The notes: a model not told the origin generated them from the letters alone. Shown: positions 28,356 through 40,636, counted from the stretch's first letter. The stretch is 64,000 bases of DNA from Psychrobacter sp. 72-O-c (GCF_904846605.1 NZ_CAJHBI010000008.1:50856-114855); one strand, 5' to 3'. Translations and numbers: made by a program.

Positions 28356-29407
28356 TAGATTAACACACCAAGTGCAACGCTAGATTCTATTATAGAACAC
28401 CTGATTAGGCGTTTTGAACGCCAATCGTTTTCTTGGTCTGTCGTTCAACTGATTTTCAATAGCCTGTACTTGCTCATCAGAGACTTGTCTAAAGTCACAG
28501 CCTTTAGGCAGGTACTCCCTAATCAAGCCATTAGTATTCTCGTTTGTTCCTCTTTGCCATGAAGCAAAGGTGTCAGCGAAGTAGAACATGCTGCAAAGCC
28601 TCTCTTTAATCTTTATATGCTCAGCAAACTCTTTGCCATTGTCAGAGGTAATAGTCATAACGTTACGCCTGATGGGTGTCAATAACGTTATTATCGCATC
28701 AGCTACTAAATCCGCACTCTTTTTAGTCACTCGTTGCATTCTAAGCAACCCTGTTCTGCGTTCTACTATAGTCACAATGGCTTGCTTATGGTGTTGTCCA
28801 ATAATAGTGTCTGCTTCCCAATCGCCAATACGTGACCTGTCCTCTACTACAGAGGGACGCTTATGGATTGAGACTCTGTCATTGATGCGCCCACGAGTCT
28901 CGTCGGTGAGCCTTTGTCGATAAGGCTTGGCTTTGCGCCTAAGATACTGCCATAAGGTGCCACCTTGTTTCTTATCGCTCCATAGATAGCGGTAGATACT
29001 GGTGTGGCTGATACCACCGTGAACGCCTGCAATCTGTTCAGGACTCCAACGCTCTTTGAGTTTGGCTTTGACCCAGTCCCAAACGTCTATAACAATTGTG
29101 AGGGCATTGTTTGCCCGACGTGCTGAGGCTTGTTTGTCTGCAAACTGTGGACGGTAACCACGCTGACTTTCATTGCGACTAAGCTCTCTTGATATAGTGC
29201 TTGGGCTTCTGTTTAGTTGGTCTGCTATAAATTTAATACTCTGTTTTGCCCCTTTAAGGGCAGAAATCTGATATCGTTCACTAAGGCTTAGTTGTGTATA
29301 GTTCATGGTTGCAATCTCACTTTGGCGGTGGATAAAGACTTTGATGCTATCGCATCTAGGTCTTTTTTTCACTTACTGATTGAAATTGCACTTCATTTGT
29401 TAATCTA
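28356..29407 (-). mobile_element. IS30-family insertion sequence, complete
   Basis: A 1052-bp element with terminal inverted repeats that match at 19 of 22 positions: TAGATTAACA-CACC-AAGTGCAA at 28356-28377 and the complement of TAGATTAACA-AATG-AAGTGCAA at 29386-29407. One transposase gene fills it. Its right end is about 20 bases from the atp operon terminator. No clear target duplication is visible. Confidence 0.85.
28380..29306 (-). CDS. IS30-family transposase
   Basis: 308 residues from the ATG at 29306 (MNYTQLSLSERYQISALKG), the usual IS30 start; an in-frame longer frame begins at 29372 but adds residues outside the family. N-terminal helix-turn-helix (FIADQLNRSPSTISRELSRN), then a DDE core with Asp in RIGDWEADTIIG, Asp in ITSDNGKEFAEH and Glu in TNENTNGLIREYLPKG. 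C-terminal LNDRPRKRLAFKTPNQVF is the family signature. The frame is intact, so the element may be active. Confidence 0.92.
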   Translation of the reverse strand: MNYTQLSLSERYQISALKGAKQSIKFIADQLNRSPSTISRELSRNESQRGYRPQFADKQASARRANNALTIVIDVWDWVKAKLKERWSPEQIAGVHGGISHTSIYRYLWSDKKQGGTLWQYLRRKAKPYRQRLTDETRGRINDRVSIHKRPSVVEDRSRIGDWEADTIIGQHHKQAIVTIVERRTGLLRMQRVTKKSADLVADAIITLLTPIRRNVMTITSDNGKEFAEHIKIKERLCSMFYFADTFASWQRGTNENTNGLIREYLPKGCDFRQVSDEQVQAIENQLNDRPRKRLAFKTPNQVFYNRI

Positions 29408-29427
29408 AGACAATAAAAAACAACAAT

Positions 29428-29458
29428 AAAAAAACAGCCCATAATGGACTGTTTTTTT
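29428..29458 (-). terminator. Rho-independent terminator of the atp operon
   Basis: Minus strand: AACAGTCC, loop ATTAT, GGGCTGTT then a long T-run. One pair is G-U on the minus strand but C-A on the plus strand, showing that it works for the minus-strand transcript. Confidence 0.88.
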
Positions 29459-29502
29459 ATTGTGCTAATACATATCGTTCAAAAAATTTGAAGCAGATAT
29501 TG

Positions 29503-29919
29503 TTAGGCACGGTTTTGGTATTTACGAATAGTCTGTAGCTGAGCAACAGATTCTGCCAACGATGCCAAAGCAGCGTTGGTTTGTAAGGTATCAGACTGGT
29601 TTACCAGCATTTGCTCTGCCTTTCTACGGGCCTCGACGATTTTACTTTCGTCAAGATTGTGCGCACGCATAGCGGTATCTGCTAGTACGGTAACCATTTT
29701 CGGTTGTACTTCTAGAACCCCACCTGAGACATAGATAACTTCTTCTTCGCCATCCGGTGTTTGCAACCGCATTGCGCCAGGTTTTAGCAAAGTAATAAGC
29801 GGAGTGTGGCCTAGTAGCACACCAACTTCGCCCTCGCTACCCGTAGCGATCAACATGCTGATTTCGCCTGAGTATAACTCTTCACGGGCACTTACGACAC
29901 GACATTGAAACGTTGCCAT
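29503..29919 (-). CDS. atpC: ATP synthase epsilon subunit
   Basis: 138 residues; rotor-stalk subunit that couples and can inhibit F1. N-terminal beta domain (FQCRVVSAREELYSGE, GEVGVLLGHTPLITLLKPG) and C-terminal helical hairpin (NLDESKIVEARRKAEQML). Last gene of atpBEFHAGDC; the terminator follows 45-75 bases downstream. Confidence 0.97.
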   Translation of the reverse strand: MATFQCRVVSAREELYSGEISMLIATGSEGEVGVLLGHTPLITLLKPGAMRLQTPDGEEEVIYVSGGVLEVQPKMVTVLADTAMRAHNLDESKIVEARRKAEQMLVNQSDTLQTNAALASLAESVAQLQTIRKYQNRA

Positions 29920-30030
29920 CCCTCTCTCCTTACTATGATAACTGCTATAAAAACTGCTGGGCGCTACGCTGCTGTTAGCAAATAAGCTGTTTCTAGCCTA
30001 TTTGCCAAACAACTTGAAGGTATAAATACC

Positions 30031-31482
<1,452 letters not shown>

Positions 31483-31504
31483 CTATATATATAGGTGGTG
31501 TCAA

Positions 31505-32386
31505 TTATGAAACAGCAGCAGCGCCGCCAACGATTTCCGAGATTTCTCGGGTAATCGCCGCTTGACGCAGCTTGTTGTAAACCAACTGTAAATCGTTAAT
31601 TAGGTCGCCAGCATTATCTGTTGCCGCTTTCATAGCAACCATACGCGACGACTGCTCAGAGGCAATGTTTTCCATTACCGCCTGATAGACAATCGACTCA
31701 ATATAGCGCCCTAGCAGACTATCGATCAAAGTCTCGATATCAGGCTCGTAGATATAATCCCAGCTTAATTCAGTCTGCATGCCACTGTCTTCATCAGCAA
31801 ACGTTTCTTCTGGTAAAGGTACCAGCTGATTGACGGTTGGCTTTTGGGTCATCGCATTAACGAACTGGTTGTACACCACGTAGATACGGTCTATTTTACC
31901 GTTCTCATAATCGTCAAGCATGGCTTGAACCGGTGCGTTTAGCTGCTCAAACGTCGGTTTATCACCATAGTTAGTCACGGCTGAGGTGACTTTACCACCA
32001 AAACTCTTGAAGAAACTAACACCTTTTGCGCCAATAACAGCAAACTCAGCTTGTACAGACTGGTCTTGGTAGTTTTTAATACTTTTGCTTAGAGCTTTGA
32101 ATAAATTAATATTCAAACCACCCGCCAAACCACGATCAGACGTGATGACAATATAGCCTACTTTATTGACCGGACGCGATACCATATACGGATGTTTATA
32201 GTCTGATGAAGCATGCACCAAATGTGAAATAACCCGGCGCATACTATCAGCATACGGGCGACCCACAACCATGCGCTCTTGGGCACGGCGCATCTTACTC
32301 GCGGCCACCATTTGCATGGCACGAGTAATTTTCTGGGTGCTTTTAATACTGGTGACTTTGGCACGTATTTCTTTTAAGCTTGCCAT
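31505..32386 (-). CDS. atpG: ATP synthase gamma subunit
   Basis: Central rotor shaft, 293 residues. N-terminal [34 protein letters not shown] and C-terminal [38 protein letters not shown] are canonical (quoted in part from longer conserved ends). A 266-base gap with a hairpin separates it from atpA, much wider than the other joints in the operon. Confidence 0.97.
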   Translation of the reverse strand: MASLKEIRAKVTSIKSTQKITRAMQMVAASKMRRAQERMVVGRPYADSMRRVISHLVHASSDYKHPYMVSRPVNKVGYIVITSDRGLAGGLNINLFKALSKSIKNYQDQSVQAEFAVIGAKGVSFFKSFGGKVTSAVTNYGDKPTFEQLNAPVQAMLDDYENGKIDRIYVVYNQFVNAMTQKPTVNQLVPLPEETFADEDSGMQTELSWDYIYEPDIETLIDSLLGRYIESIVYQAVMENIASEQSSRMVAMKAATDNAGDLINDLQLVYNKLRQAAITREISEIVGGAAAVS

Positions 32387-32502
32387 AATGATTCCAATAT
32401 AAGAGGGTTAAAAAAGCATTGGCGAATGCAACAATATTTAATATAAAGCACTGTACTAATTTCTTGTAGCACTACGCGGTCACATGCCGTTGGTTACGTG
32501 CA

Positions 32503-32545
32503 AAGCGGCACGACTGTCATTCTGCTCGAAAACACCGTGCCGCTT
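32503..32545. promoter_or_regulatory. Inverted repeat in the atpA-atpG gap
   Basis: AAGCGGCACG (32503-32512) and CGTGCCGCTT (32536-32545) are exact complements, 23 bases apart. It is GC-rich against an AT-rich background and has no T-run. It could stabilise or process the mRNA between atpA and atpG, or bind a protein. Confidence 0.55.
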
Positions 32546-32652
32546 CACAAGCTTTGAATTAGAAAGTCTCTAAACTAAATAGACTTTAAATTAATAGCTC
32601 TTTAGTTATAACACTAAAGCTACAACCAACCAAACCGGCTTAACCCGTTAAA

Positions 32653-34197
32653 TTAATAACTGTGGTTTTGTTTAAAAGTCTCGACCGCTGACTTTAAACG
32701 ACCTGCAATATCATCATTATAATTTGCAGTGTCATCAATCTCTTTCATCAAGTCGGCTTGCTCATCATGCATATAACGTAAGTAGCTTTCTTCAAAAGAA
32801 CCGATTTTATTAATAGGAACGTCTGATAAGAAACCTTCGTTTGACGCGTAAATCACTGCCGCTTGCTCAGAGATAGACATCGGCTGATACTGTTTCTGCT
32901 TCATCAGTTCAGTCACGCGCTCACCATGATCAAGCTGTGCACGAGTGGCATCATCAAGGTCAGATGCAAACTGAGCAAATGCGGCCAATTCACGATATTG
33001 AGCTAGAGCGGTACGGATACCACCAGATAGCTTTTTGATAATCTTAGTCTGCGCCGCACCACCTACACGAGATACCGAAATACCTGCGTTCACAGCCGGA
33101 CGGATACCTGAGTTAAATAGGCTTGATTCTAAGAAAATCTGACCATCGGTGATTGAAATCACGTTGGTTGGTACGAATGCTGATACGTCACCCGCTTGGG
33201 TTTCGATGATCGGTAACGCGGTTAAAGAACCGGTTTTACCAACCACTTCACCATTAGTGAATTTTTCTACATATTCAGCGTTAACGCGTGATGCACGCTC
33301 AAGCAAACGTGAATGAAGATAGAATACGTCACCAGGATAAGCTTCACGGCCTGGTGGACGACGTAATAGTAGTGAAATTTGACGATAGGCAACCGCTTGT
33401 TTTGATAAATCATCAAATACAATTAGTGCATCTTCGCCGCGGTCACGGAAGTATTCGCCCATCGTACAACCTGAGTACGGTGCGATATACTGGAGTGCTG
33501 CTGGCTCTGAAGCCGAAGCAACCACTACTGTGGTATATTCAAGCGCGCCGGTTTGCTCAAGCTTACGCACAACGTTAGCAATAGTAGAGCGCTTTTGACC
33601 AATGGCCACGTACACACACTTAATGCCAGACGTTTTTTGCGCGATAATGGCATCGATAGCCATAGCTGTTTTACCAGTCTGACGGTCACCAATGATAAGC
33701 TCACGCTGGCCACGGCCAATCGGAATCATGGTATCAACGGCTTTATAACCGGTCATTACTGGCTGATCTACTGACTGACGTTCGATGACGCCTGGGGCGA
33801 TTTTTTCGACTTTGTCAGTCATTTTAGCATTGATAGGACCTTTGCCATCAATAGGATTACCTAAGGCATCAACAACACGGCCTAGCAGCTCAGGACCTAC
33901 GGGTACTTCAAGAATACGACCAGTACAATAGGCTTTTTGGCCTTCTTGTAGTTTTAAATAATCGCCTAGTACTACCGCACCGACAGAATCACGCTCTAAG
34001 TTAAGCGCCATTCCGTAGATTTCGCCTTCAAACTCAATCATTTCGCCATACATGGCGTCTTCAAGACCATGAATCTGCACGATACCGTCAGATACTTTGA
34101 CAATCGTGCCTTCATTCTTTGCAGTTGCACCCGCATCAAGGTCTTGAATACGCTGCTTAATCAGGTTACTGATTTCCGCTGGATTCAATTGTTGCAT
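32653..34197 (-). CDS. atpA: ATP synthase alpha subunit
   Basis: 514 residues; non-catalytic nucleotide-binding F1 subunit. Walker [18 protein letters not shown]-type Walker [42 protein letters not shown] (conserved block quoted in part). N-terminus [17 protein letters not shown] is standard. Confidence 0.98.
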   Translation of the reverse strand: MQQLNPAEISNLIKQRIQDLDAGATAKNEGTIVKVSDGIVQIHGLEDAMYGEMIEFEGEIYGMALNLERDSVGAVVLGDYLKLQEGQKAYCTGRILEVPVGPELLGRVVDALGNPIDGKGPINAKMTDKVEKIAPGVIERQSVDQPVMTGYKAVDTMIPIGRGQRELIIGDRQTGKTAMAIDAIIAQKTSGIKCVYVAIGQKRSTIANVVRKLEQTGALEYTTVVVASASEPAALQYIAPYSGCTMGEYFRDRGEDALIVFDDLSKQAVAYRQISLLLRRPPGREAYPGDVFYLHSRLLERASRVNAEYVEKFTNGEVVGKTGSLTALPIIETQAGDVSAFVPTNVISITDGQIFLESSLFNSGIRPAVNAGISVSRVGGAAQTKIIKKLSGGIRTALAQYRELAAFAQFASDLDDATRAQLDHGERVTELMKQKQYQPMSISEQAAVIYASNEGFLSDVPINKIGSFEESYLRYMHDEQADLMKEIDDTANYNDDIAGRLKSAVETFKQNHSY

Positions 34198-34318
34198 TGC
34201 CTGGTTTCCTTTAATTTATGATAACCCGCCCACTGACTTAAATGCTCTACTTATTACTCAAACTATTGTCACGCCGACCTGACTTAACTGGTAAACGTTG
34301 ATGAGTAGATAAGTAACA

Positions 34319-34942
34319 TTAGGCCGTTAGCTGTGTTTTTAACTGTTGTAACTTGCCGCGCATAGAATCATCGATGATTTTGTCACCAATTTTGATAGTA
34401 GCGCCTGCCAAAAGACTAGGATCAACCGTTTCGTGAATTACCACACTGGCATTTAGCGAGGCGGCAAGACGGGTTTCGAACAGCTCACGCTGCGCGTCGG
34501 TCAATGGATAGGCAGAAGTCACATAAGCGTTAAGCTGTTTTAAGCTTAGAGCCTTGTGACGACGATAATGCTCATAAACTTCAGGAAGCAGTGCCAGACG
34601 CTCTTGCGCTGACAGCTGATGAACGAAGTTGCTAAGCGCTGTTGATACTTTCGGATAGCTGGCAGTGCTGTCGTGACGATGCCCTTGAGTATTATTCAAT
34701 AACACTTTAAAGGCAGACTCATTAGTGCCGGCTACTTGTGTATCATACAGATCGACCAAAGCGGCTGACTTATGCTCAGCAGAAACGGCTGGATTGTCTA
34801 GCAATGTGTGAAACGATTTGTCATTGACAATCGTACTGGCAATAAACAAGAAGTTTTCCCACTCATTTACTACCCCGTTCTCATTGGCATAGTCAAACGC
34901 GGCTTTAGCGTAGGGTCGTGCTAAGGTTGATAAGTCAGCCAT
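34319..34942 (-). CDS. atpH: ATP synthase delta subunit
   Basis: Peripheral-stalk subunit linking F1 to subunit b, 207 residues. N-terminal helical domain [17 protein letters not shown]-terminal motif [25 protein letters not shown] is diagnostic. It is longer than E. coli AtpH (177) through an insertion at about residues 88-105 ([17 protein letters not shown]), where the E. coli protein is shorter. It starts 13 bases after the atpF stop. Confidence 0.95.
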   Translation of the reverse strand: MADLSTLARPYAKAAFDYANENGVVNEWENFLFIASTIVNDKSFHTLLDNPAVSAEHKSAALVDLYDTQVAGTNESAFKVLLNNTQGHRHDSTASYPKVSTALSNFVHQLSAQERLALLPEVYEHYRRHKALSLKQLNAYVTSAYPLTDAQRELFETRLAASLNASVVIHETVDPSLLAGATIKIGDKIIDDSMRGKLQQLKTQLTA

Positions 34943-34955
34943 TATATCCTCACTA

Positions 34956-35426
34956 TTACAGCTTCGCCGCCAGTTGGTCTAACATGCTGGCATGTTTTTG
35001 CATATCGACTTTCTCTTGCAAAATCTTCTCAGCACCAAGTACCGCAAGCTCTGCGACTTGGGCACGTAATGACTCACGTGCTTGATTGATCTCTTGATCG
35101 ATAGACGCTTGTGCTTGTTGACGGATACGTTCGCCTTCCACTTGGGCTTGCGATTTGGCATCTTCAACGAGCTGATTGGCACTCTTGTTCGCTTGCTCAA
35201 TTAAAGCAGCAGCTTTGCTCTTAGCAATGTCAAGCTCCTGCTGTACTTCTTGCTCCGCGGAGGCCAAATCTGCTTTTGCTTTTTCAGCAGCATTTAGACC
35301 GTCAGCGATTTTACGCTGACGCTCATTAATTGCGCCGATAAGTGGTGGCCACACGAATTTCATGCAAAAAACCACAAATATTGCAAAAGCAATGGCTTGA
35401 CCGATGAGGGTAGAATTGATATTCAC
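34956..35426 (-). CDS. atpF: ATP synthase subunit b
   Basis: 156 residues, same length as E. coli. One N-terminal membrane helix (about residues 5-25, [20 protein letters not shown]) and then a continuous charged coiled coil with regular Ala/Gln/Glu repeats, the peripheral stalk dimer. Between atpE and atpH. Confidence 0.97.
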   Translation of the reverse strand: MNINSTLIGQAIAFAIFVVFCMKFVWPPLIGAINERQRKIADGLNAAEKAKADLASAEQEVQQELDIAKSKAAALIEQANKSANQLVEDAKSQAQVEGERIRQQAQASIDQEINQARESLRAQVAELAVLGAEKILQEKVDMQKHASMLDQLAAKL

Positions 35427-35505
35427 GTGATCACCTCTTTGTTAATGAAAAGTCAGTTTCATTGACCATGTTTGACAGTCAAACATTTACAACTGAGATT
35501 TCAGA

Positions 35506-35790
<285 letters not shown>

Positions 35791-35805
35791 CTATTGAATG
35801 TCTAA

Positions 35806-36678
<873 letters not shown>

Positions 36679-36944
36679 TTAAGCTTCTTATTAATCAACG
36701 ATTTAATCAACTACCAAAAAAAACGGTTGTCATCTGATGAGTAGGTTAGCGTTTCTATCCACACAGTGTTAAATAACCACTTCTTTAAGCACGCATTGCC
36801 TAAGTTGTGCTTTATTTATCGTGTGCAAATTCTATGACGCTAAAGCTATCATGTAACCAACAACATCCAACCCATAAATCTAATATAAGTGCCTGTTTTG
36901 CTAGTAGTTATTCACTAGCGATTGATAAATTTTGGCTATCAAAA

Positions 36945-36975
36945 AAGGGCTTGTGATTACTCATTACCAGCCCTT
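36945..36975 (-). terminator. Rho-independent terminator in the atpI-atpB gap
   Basis: Minus strand: AAGGGCT (36975-36969), 17-base loop, AGCCCTT (36951-36945) followed by TTTT. It should end transcripts from atpI or from the structured RNA candidate just upstream, leaving atpB with its own promoter. Confidence 0.75.
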
Positions 36976-37006
36976 GGCACTTGCACCTAAAATTATCATG
37001 TTCGTG

Positions 37007-37060
37007 TCTGCTTATATCGTTCTATTACGATAGGCGCTCAATACAGCGCACATAAGCAGA
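37007..37060 (-). ncRNA. Candidate structured RNA: perfect three-way junction
   Basis: A 54-base segment folds without a mismatch into a three-way junction. Outer stem TCTGCTTAT (37007-37015) with ATAAGCAGA (37052-37060); first arm ATCGT/ACGAT (37016-37031, 6-base loop); second arm GCGCT/AGCGC (37034-37049, 6-base loop); two-base linkers between. On the minus strand a rho-independent terminator starts 31 bases later, giving a candidate small RNA of about 120 bases; a TTGACT word (37108-37103) lies upstream. I do not recognise an RNA family. A protein-binding cruciform or a remnant of a mobile element is the alternative. Confidence 0.45.
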
Positions 37061-37307
37061 ATAATTAGCCGTCTATCTTAATGCAGCGTTGTATTCGTGT
37101 AAAGTCAAATATGTGTTTTTTACTGACTGTGCAAGTCGAGCATCGCTATTAGCGTTTATTAATATAGGTTTGCGTCATTAATTAAATTGTAAGACTTTGT
37201 TTATAAGCGACTATTAATATCCATACTGTGTCTTACCTGTCATGATACTTCTATGCTTTATGCTAATTTCAATGACTCATACTACTGTTTTTACAGTCAT
37301 TATACGG

Positions 37308-37709
37308 CTAGCGTATGTACGATAACATCAAACTGTGGCTAAGCTGCATGACTATAAAACCGACGAACAGCGCAGGTGCTGACAGAGGTTGTATCATAAT
37401 AAAAATCAATGCGAAGCCAAGCACCGTCAGTAGCCATTTGACCATTTGACCTCGATATAACTGGCTGACAATATGTCGGCGCGCGCGATATCCAGTATGC
37501 CAAAAAATAAATCCAGCAAAAACGGCTTGAGTGGCAAAGCTTAATAGTGAACCTATAGCGCTACTCTTTGCTACGACTAGCTCACTGTGCAGCCAAAAAA
37601 CATCTAACATCGAAGCAATAACAATCAGGATGAATAGTACCCATACTTGGCGCTTGAGATAGAGGCTAATTTGATCTTTTTGCGTGCGTTTGGCAGGCTT
37701 GGTCATCAA
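37308..37709 (-). CDS. atpI: ATP synthase subunit I (AtpI)
   Basis: 133 residues, four membrane segments (about 25-45, 53-72, 85-103 and 108-127) after a basic N-terminus (KPAKRTQKDQISLYLKRQ). Accessory protein for c-ring assembly and Mg2+ supply; poorly conserved, so the call rests on size, topology and position upstream of atpB. It is separated from atpB by 632 bases with a terminator, so it is likely a separate unit. Confidence 0.8.
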   Translation of the reverse strand: MMTKPAKRTQKDQISLYLKRQVWVLFILIVIASMLDVFWLHSELVVAKSSAIGSLLSFATQAVFAGFIFWHTGYRARRHIVSQLYRGQMVKWLLTVLGFALIFIMIQPLSAPALFVGFIVMQLSHSLMLSYIR

Positions 37710-38056
37710 CTATCCTATAGCATTGGTATTATAACCACCGCGTTGGGATAAGGTAGCATATTTACGACAAGTTTATCGGTAAGCGACTTATCACTATACT
37801 CATGGCATTTCAGCAATGCTACTTTAGAGATGCCACTTTGAAAATATTGCTTTTTGCCCAATAAAACGCCACTTATTATAGTGAGCGATCGACCGTTAAG
37901 CAAGTAAAATGTGACGTTTGTCAACCATTTAATTCAAAAGACACCAGTAACTTATTTGTCAGTAAAACTATTACACGCTCAACGCTAATGATGAGTCCTT
38001 TAGATAGAAGAGTGTAAGCGAGCCCCTTTATAATTTTTTCATTAAACGCTAAGTCT
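37710..38056. other. Gap between znuA and atpI
   Basis: 347 AT-rich bases. Two short overlapping open frames cross it on the minus strand but have neither ribosome binding sites nor protein-like composition. The atpI promoter is expected here; nothing else was seen. Confidence 0.45.
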
Positions 38057-38995
38057 TTATGAGATACAACGACGAATCTGCTGCGCCATACTACTCCAAC
38101 CAGTAACAAAGTATTTACTGGCGCTCATGTCCTCAGCTTGTACTGTAGTATTTACGGGTTGTAACTTAGCCAGCAACCCTTTAGCAGGCTGACTTGGACT
38201 TACCAAGCACATTTGCTTAGATGGCCGTTGAGCATTCAGCCAGCGTAATTGGCTGGCTTTGGGCGCCAGATTGTGATTGGCGCTAAGGCTACCGATAAAC
38301 TGTAATTGTAGCGAGGCTTCCATATATTGATAGGCATCATGATAAGCCCAATAAGAATGCGATTTTTGCCCTTTTCCCTTTTTCATCTCATTAGCCACTG
38401 CCCTATCCATTCGCTGAGAAAATTTTCGCGCATTGGCGTGATAAAGCTTTTTATATTGCGGATTGGCATGACTGTGAATAACGGCAAGAGCGCGCGTAAT
38501 GGCTTTAGCATTCTCGGGATCAAGCCAAATATGCGGATCTAACGTACCAGCAATAGGGGTGCCTTTTACATCACGTAGCGAATGACGATTAAAGGCATTA
38601 AAATCAAATAACGCGATGGCATTGGGTGCAGTGTTTAAACTTGATGCTAGATTATTCTCTAGAGACTCGCCAAACCATACTACAAACTTACTGTCTTGAA
38701 TGGCCTTAATATCACCAGGACTGATACTACCGTGGTGACCCACCTCGCCTGCTTGCAATAACTGTTTCGCTGACGGTGCGCCTTCAGTCACTGCCTCACT
38801 TAACAGAAATAGCGGGTAGTTACTGACACTAACCGTCGCTGCTTGAGCACTCATCATCATAACTGAGCTTAAAAGCATGAGGGATACTACTATCCAGCGT
38901 TTAAGCTGATGCAATGACCTTAATATTTTAATAAAAACTTGAGGACGTTTATTTTCAAGGGTGGCTTTCGCGCAGCGTTGATGATTGGCGTACAT
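38057..38995 (-). CDS. znuA: Zinc ABC transporter substrate-binding protein ZnuA
   Basis: Periplasmic zinc receptor, 312 residues. Signal peptide at about residues 28-52 ending SAQAA. Zinc-ligand candidates: His in GEVGHHGSISP, His in GTLDPHIWLDPENAKAI, His in YWAYHDAYQYME, and the acidic end. The His-rich loop typical of many ZnuA proteins is absent; only GHHG remains. The N-terminal ~27 residues before the signal core are unusually long, so an internal start is possible. Divergent from zur; the shared Zur box lies about 80-95 bases upstream. Confidence 0.88.
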   Translation of the reverse strand: MYANHQRCAKATLENKRPQVFIKILRSLHQLKRWIVVSLMLLSSVMMMSAQAATVSVSNYPLFLLSEAVTEGAPSAKQLLQAGEVGHHGSISPGDIKAIQDSKFVVWFGESLENNLASSLNTAPNAIALFDFNAFNRHSLRDVKGTPIAGTLDPHIWLDPENAKAITRALAVIHSHANPQYKKLYHANARKFSQRMDRAVANEMKKGKGQKSHSYWAYHDAYQYMEASLQLQFIGSLSANHNLAPKASQLRWLNAQRPSKQMCLVSPSQPAKGLLAKLQPVNTTVQAEDMSASKYFVTGWSSMAQQIRRCIS

Positions 38996-39075
38996 GCGGT
39001 GATTATCCTATAAGGTGTGTTTTGGGTTGCCAGTCGTTGTTTCATAATTATAATTTTATTTCATTAGCTTCATTA

Positions 39076-39090
39076 TGTTATACTATAACA
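39076..39090. promoter_or_regulatory. Zur box between znuA and zur-znuCB
   Basis: TGTTATACTATAACA is a perfect inverted repeat around the C at 39083 and matches the gammaproteobacterial Zur operator core (GTTATANTATAAC). It lies 36 bases before the zur ATG and 81 bases before the znuA ATG, so one site can repress both directions when zinc is sufficient. Confidence 0.88.
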
Positions 39091-39126
39091 ATTAAAAGCG
39101 CTAACTTATTTTTTGGAGCTTGCACG

Positions 39127-39690
39127 ATGTCCACTATTTCATCAACTTGTAATCTAGACGATAATCGTGCACATGACTGCCGCATACATAACAATCATGT
39201 GCACGATGTGCAAGACTTTACTCCGCATGATGTAACTGAGCGTCTAGAAGCAGCAAAAGAGCAATGTCGTACACGTGGCGTGCGCTTTACGCCTTTACGT
39301 CAGCAGATATATACGCTGGTGTTACAAGCCAATAAGCCTGTTGGCGCTTATGATCTCATCACTCAATTACAGCAAGCACGTTTATTAGACAGTGATAGTG
39401 ATAGTGATACCGCAAAAAATGTAGCCCCACCGACGGTTTATCGCAGTTTAGAATTCTTGTTAAGCGAGGGTCTGATTCATCAGCTGACCTCTATCAATGC
39501 TTATGTTCCTTGCTGTCATCCGCGTGCCCAGCATACAGCAGCCTTCTTAATATGTGATCAGTGCCAACGCGTACAAGAATGTAGTAGCTTACCAGTACAA
39601 GAGATGATGAGCTTCGCTGAGCAAGATATTGGCTTTACTGTTGCCCGTAGTGTCATTGAGCTAAGCGGTCGCTGCCAAGGGTGCCAATAA
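39127..39690 (+). CDS. zur: Zinc uptake regulator Zur (Fur family)
   Basis: 187 residues from the ATG at 39127 (TTGGAG upstream); the open frame continues back to 39022 but without support. N-terminus is His/Asp-rich (HDCRIHNNHVHDVQDFTPHD). Winged helix: CRTRGVRFTPLRQQIYTLVL and PPTVYRSLEFLLSEGLIHQL. Zinc sites: His in YVPCCHPRAQH, structural CysXXCys pairs in LICDQC and GRCQGC. A (AGTGAT)3 microrepeat codes for DSDSDSDT near residue 92. It represses znu genes, including its own operon, through the adjacent box. Confidence 0.94.
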   Translation: MSTISSTCNLDDNRAHDCRIHNNHVHDVQDFTPHDVTERLEAAKEQCRTRGVRFTPLRQQIYTLVLQANKPVGAYDLITQLQQARLLDSDSDSDTAKNVAPPTVYRSLEFLLSEGLIHQLTSINAYVPCCHPRAQHTAAFLICDQCQRVQECSSLPVQEMMSFAEQDIGFTVARSVIELSGRCQGCQ

Positions 39691-39741
39691 GGCCATGCAC
39701 CACGTTCTTCTATTAATTTTTAAACTAGTAGCTACCAACTC

Positions 39742-40542
39742 ATGAAGCATTCTGTATCGCCATCTAAACAACCGTTATCTAAGCAGACGCCTATGTTTAC
39801 CGCAGAGCATGGAAAGCCATTACTTACTTTGAGCGATGTCAGTTACCATATTGGGCCACAACGTTTGGTATCGCATATTAATATTGACATGGCGATTAAT
39901 GAAACTGTGAGCCTCATTGGCCCTAATGGTGCTGGCAAGTCAACGTTGGTGAAGCTTATATTAGGACTGATTACTCCTACTGAGGGTCAGATTACTGCCC
40001 ATCAACCGTTACAACTTGGTTATGTGCCGCAGCGTTTTGCCGTGCCACCAATCTTGCCGCTACGGGTAAAAGACTTATTAGCGCAAGCAGATAAAAGACG
40101 CTTAAATGATGAGCAACGGCAATTTATTTTTGATAACTTGTCTTTAAACCACCTATTACCGCGGCAAATGTTGCACTTGTCCGGCGGCGAGACCCAGCGC
40201 GTCTTGCTAGCACGCGCCTTGTTAGATAAGCCTAATCTACTAATTTTAGATGAGCCCATGCAAGGGCTTGACCCTGATACCGAAGTTTGGCTATATCAGT
40301 TTATTGATGAGTTACCAGAGTTTTTACGCTGCGCCATGTTAGTAATCTCCCACGATTTGCATTGGGTGATGAAAGGCAGCCGACGGGTGATTTGTCTTAA
40401 TAAGCATATTTGTTGCGAAGGTCAGCCCAGCGAGCTTGCTATCAGCACTGAGTTTCAAAAACTATTTGGCCATCATTATGAGCAACCCTACGTACATCAG
40501 CCGCACGCTTGTGAACACCAAGCGCCAAGTGAGCTGTCATAA
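39742..40542 (+). CDS. znuC: Zinc ABC transporter ATP-binding protein ZnuC
   Basis: 266 residues. Walker A GPNGAGKST, signature LSGGETQRVLLARALL, Walker B LLILDEPMQGLDPD, switch His in VISHDLHWVM. The C-terminal His-rich tail (HHYEQPYVHQPHACEHQ) is a ZnuC feature and may bind zinc. The ~25 residues before LLTLSDVSY are extra; a start at 39793 is possible. Second gene of zur-znuC-znuB. Confidence 0.95.
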   Translation: MKHSVSPSKQPLSKQTPMFTAEHGKPLLTLSDVSYHIGPQRLVSHINIDMAINETVSLIGPNGAGKSTLVKLILGLITPTEGQITAHQPLQLGYVPQRFAVPPILPLRVKDLLAQADKRRLNDEQRQFIFDNLSLNHLLPRQMLHLSGGETQRVLLARALLDKPNLLILDEPMQGLDPDTEVWLYQFIDELPEFLRCAMLVISHDLHWVMKGSRRVICLNKHICCEGQPSELAISTEFQKLFGHHYEQPYVHQPHACEHQAPSELS

Positions 40543-40636
40543 TCAAACCTAATTAAATTTATCAGCTATTAATTCTTTTGTTTACCTTACTTACTTTTAC
40601 TAAGTTTCTTATCAATAAAATCTAACGGACCTTTTT

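Noticed and set aside
28350..29412. Target-site duplication of the IS30 element
   Set aside because: The bases outside the inverted repeats (AAAGC on the left, AGACA on the right) do not match over 2-3 bases.
37715..38109. Two minus-strand frames between znuA and atpI
   Set aside because: One overlaps the znuA end, neither has a ribosome binding site, and their composition is unlike a protein.
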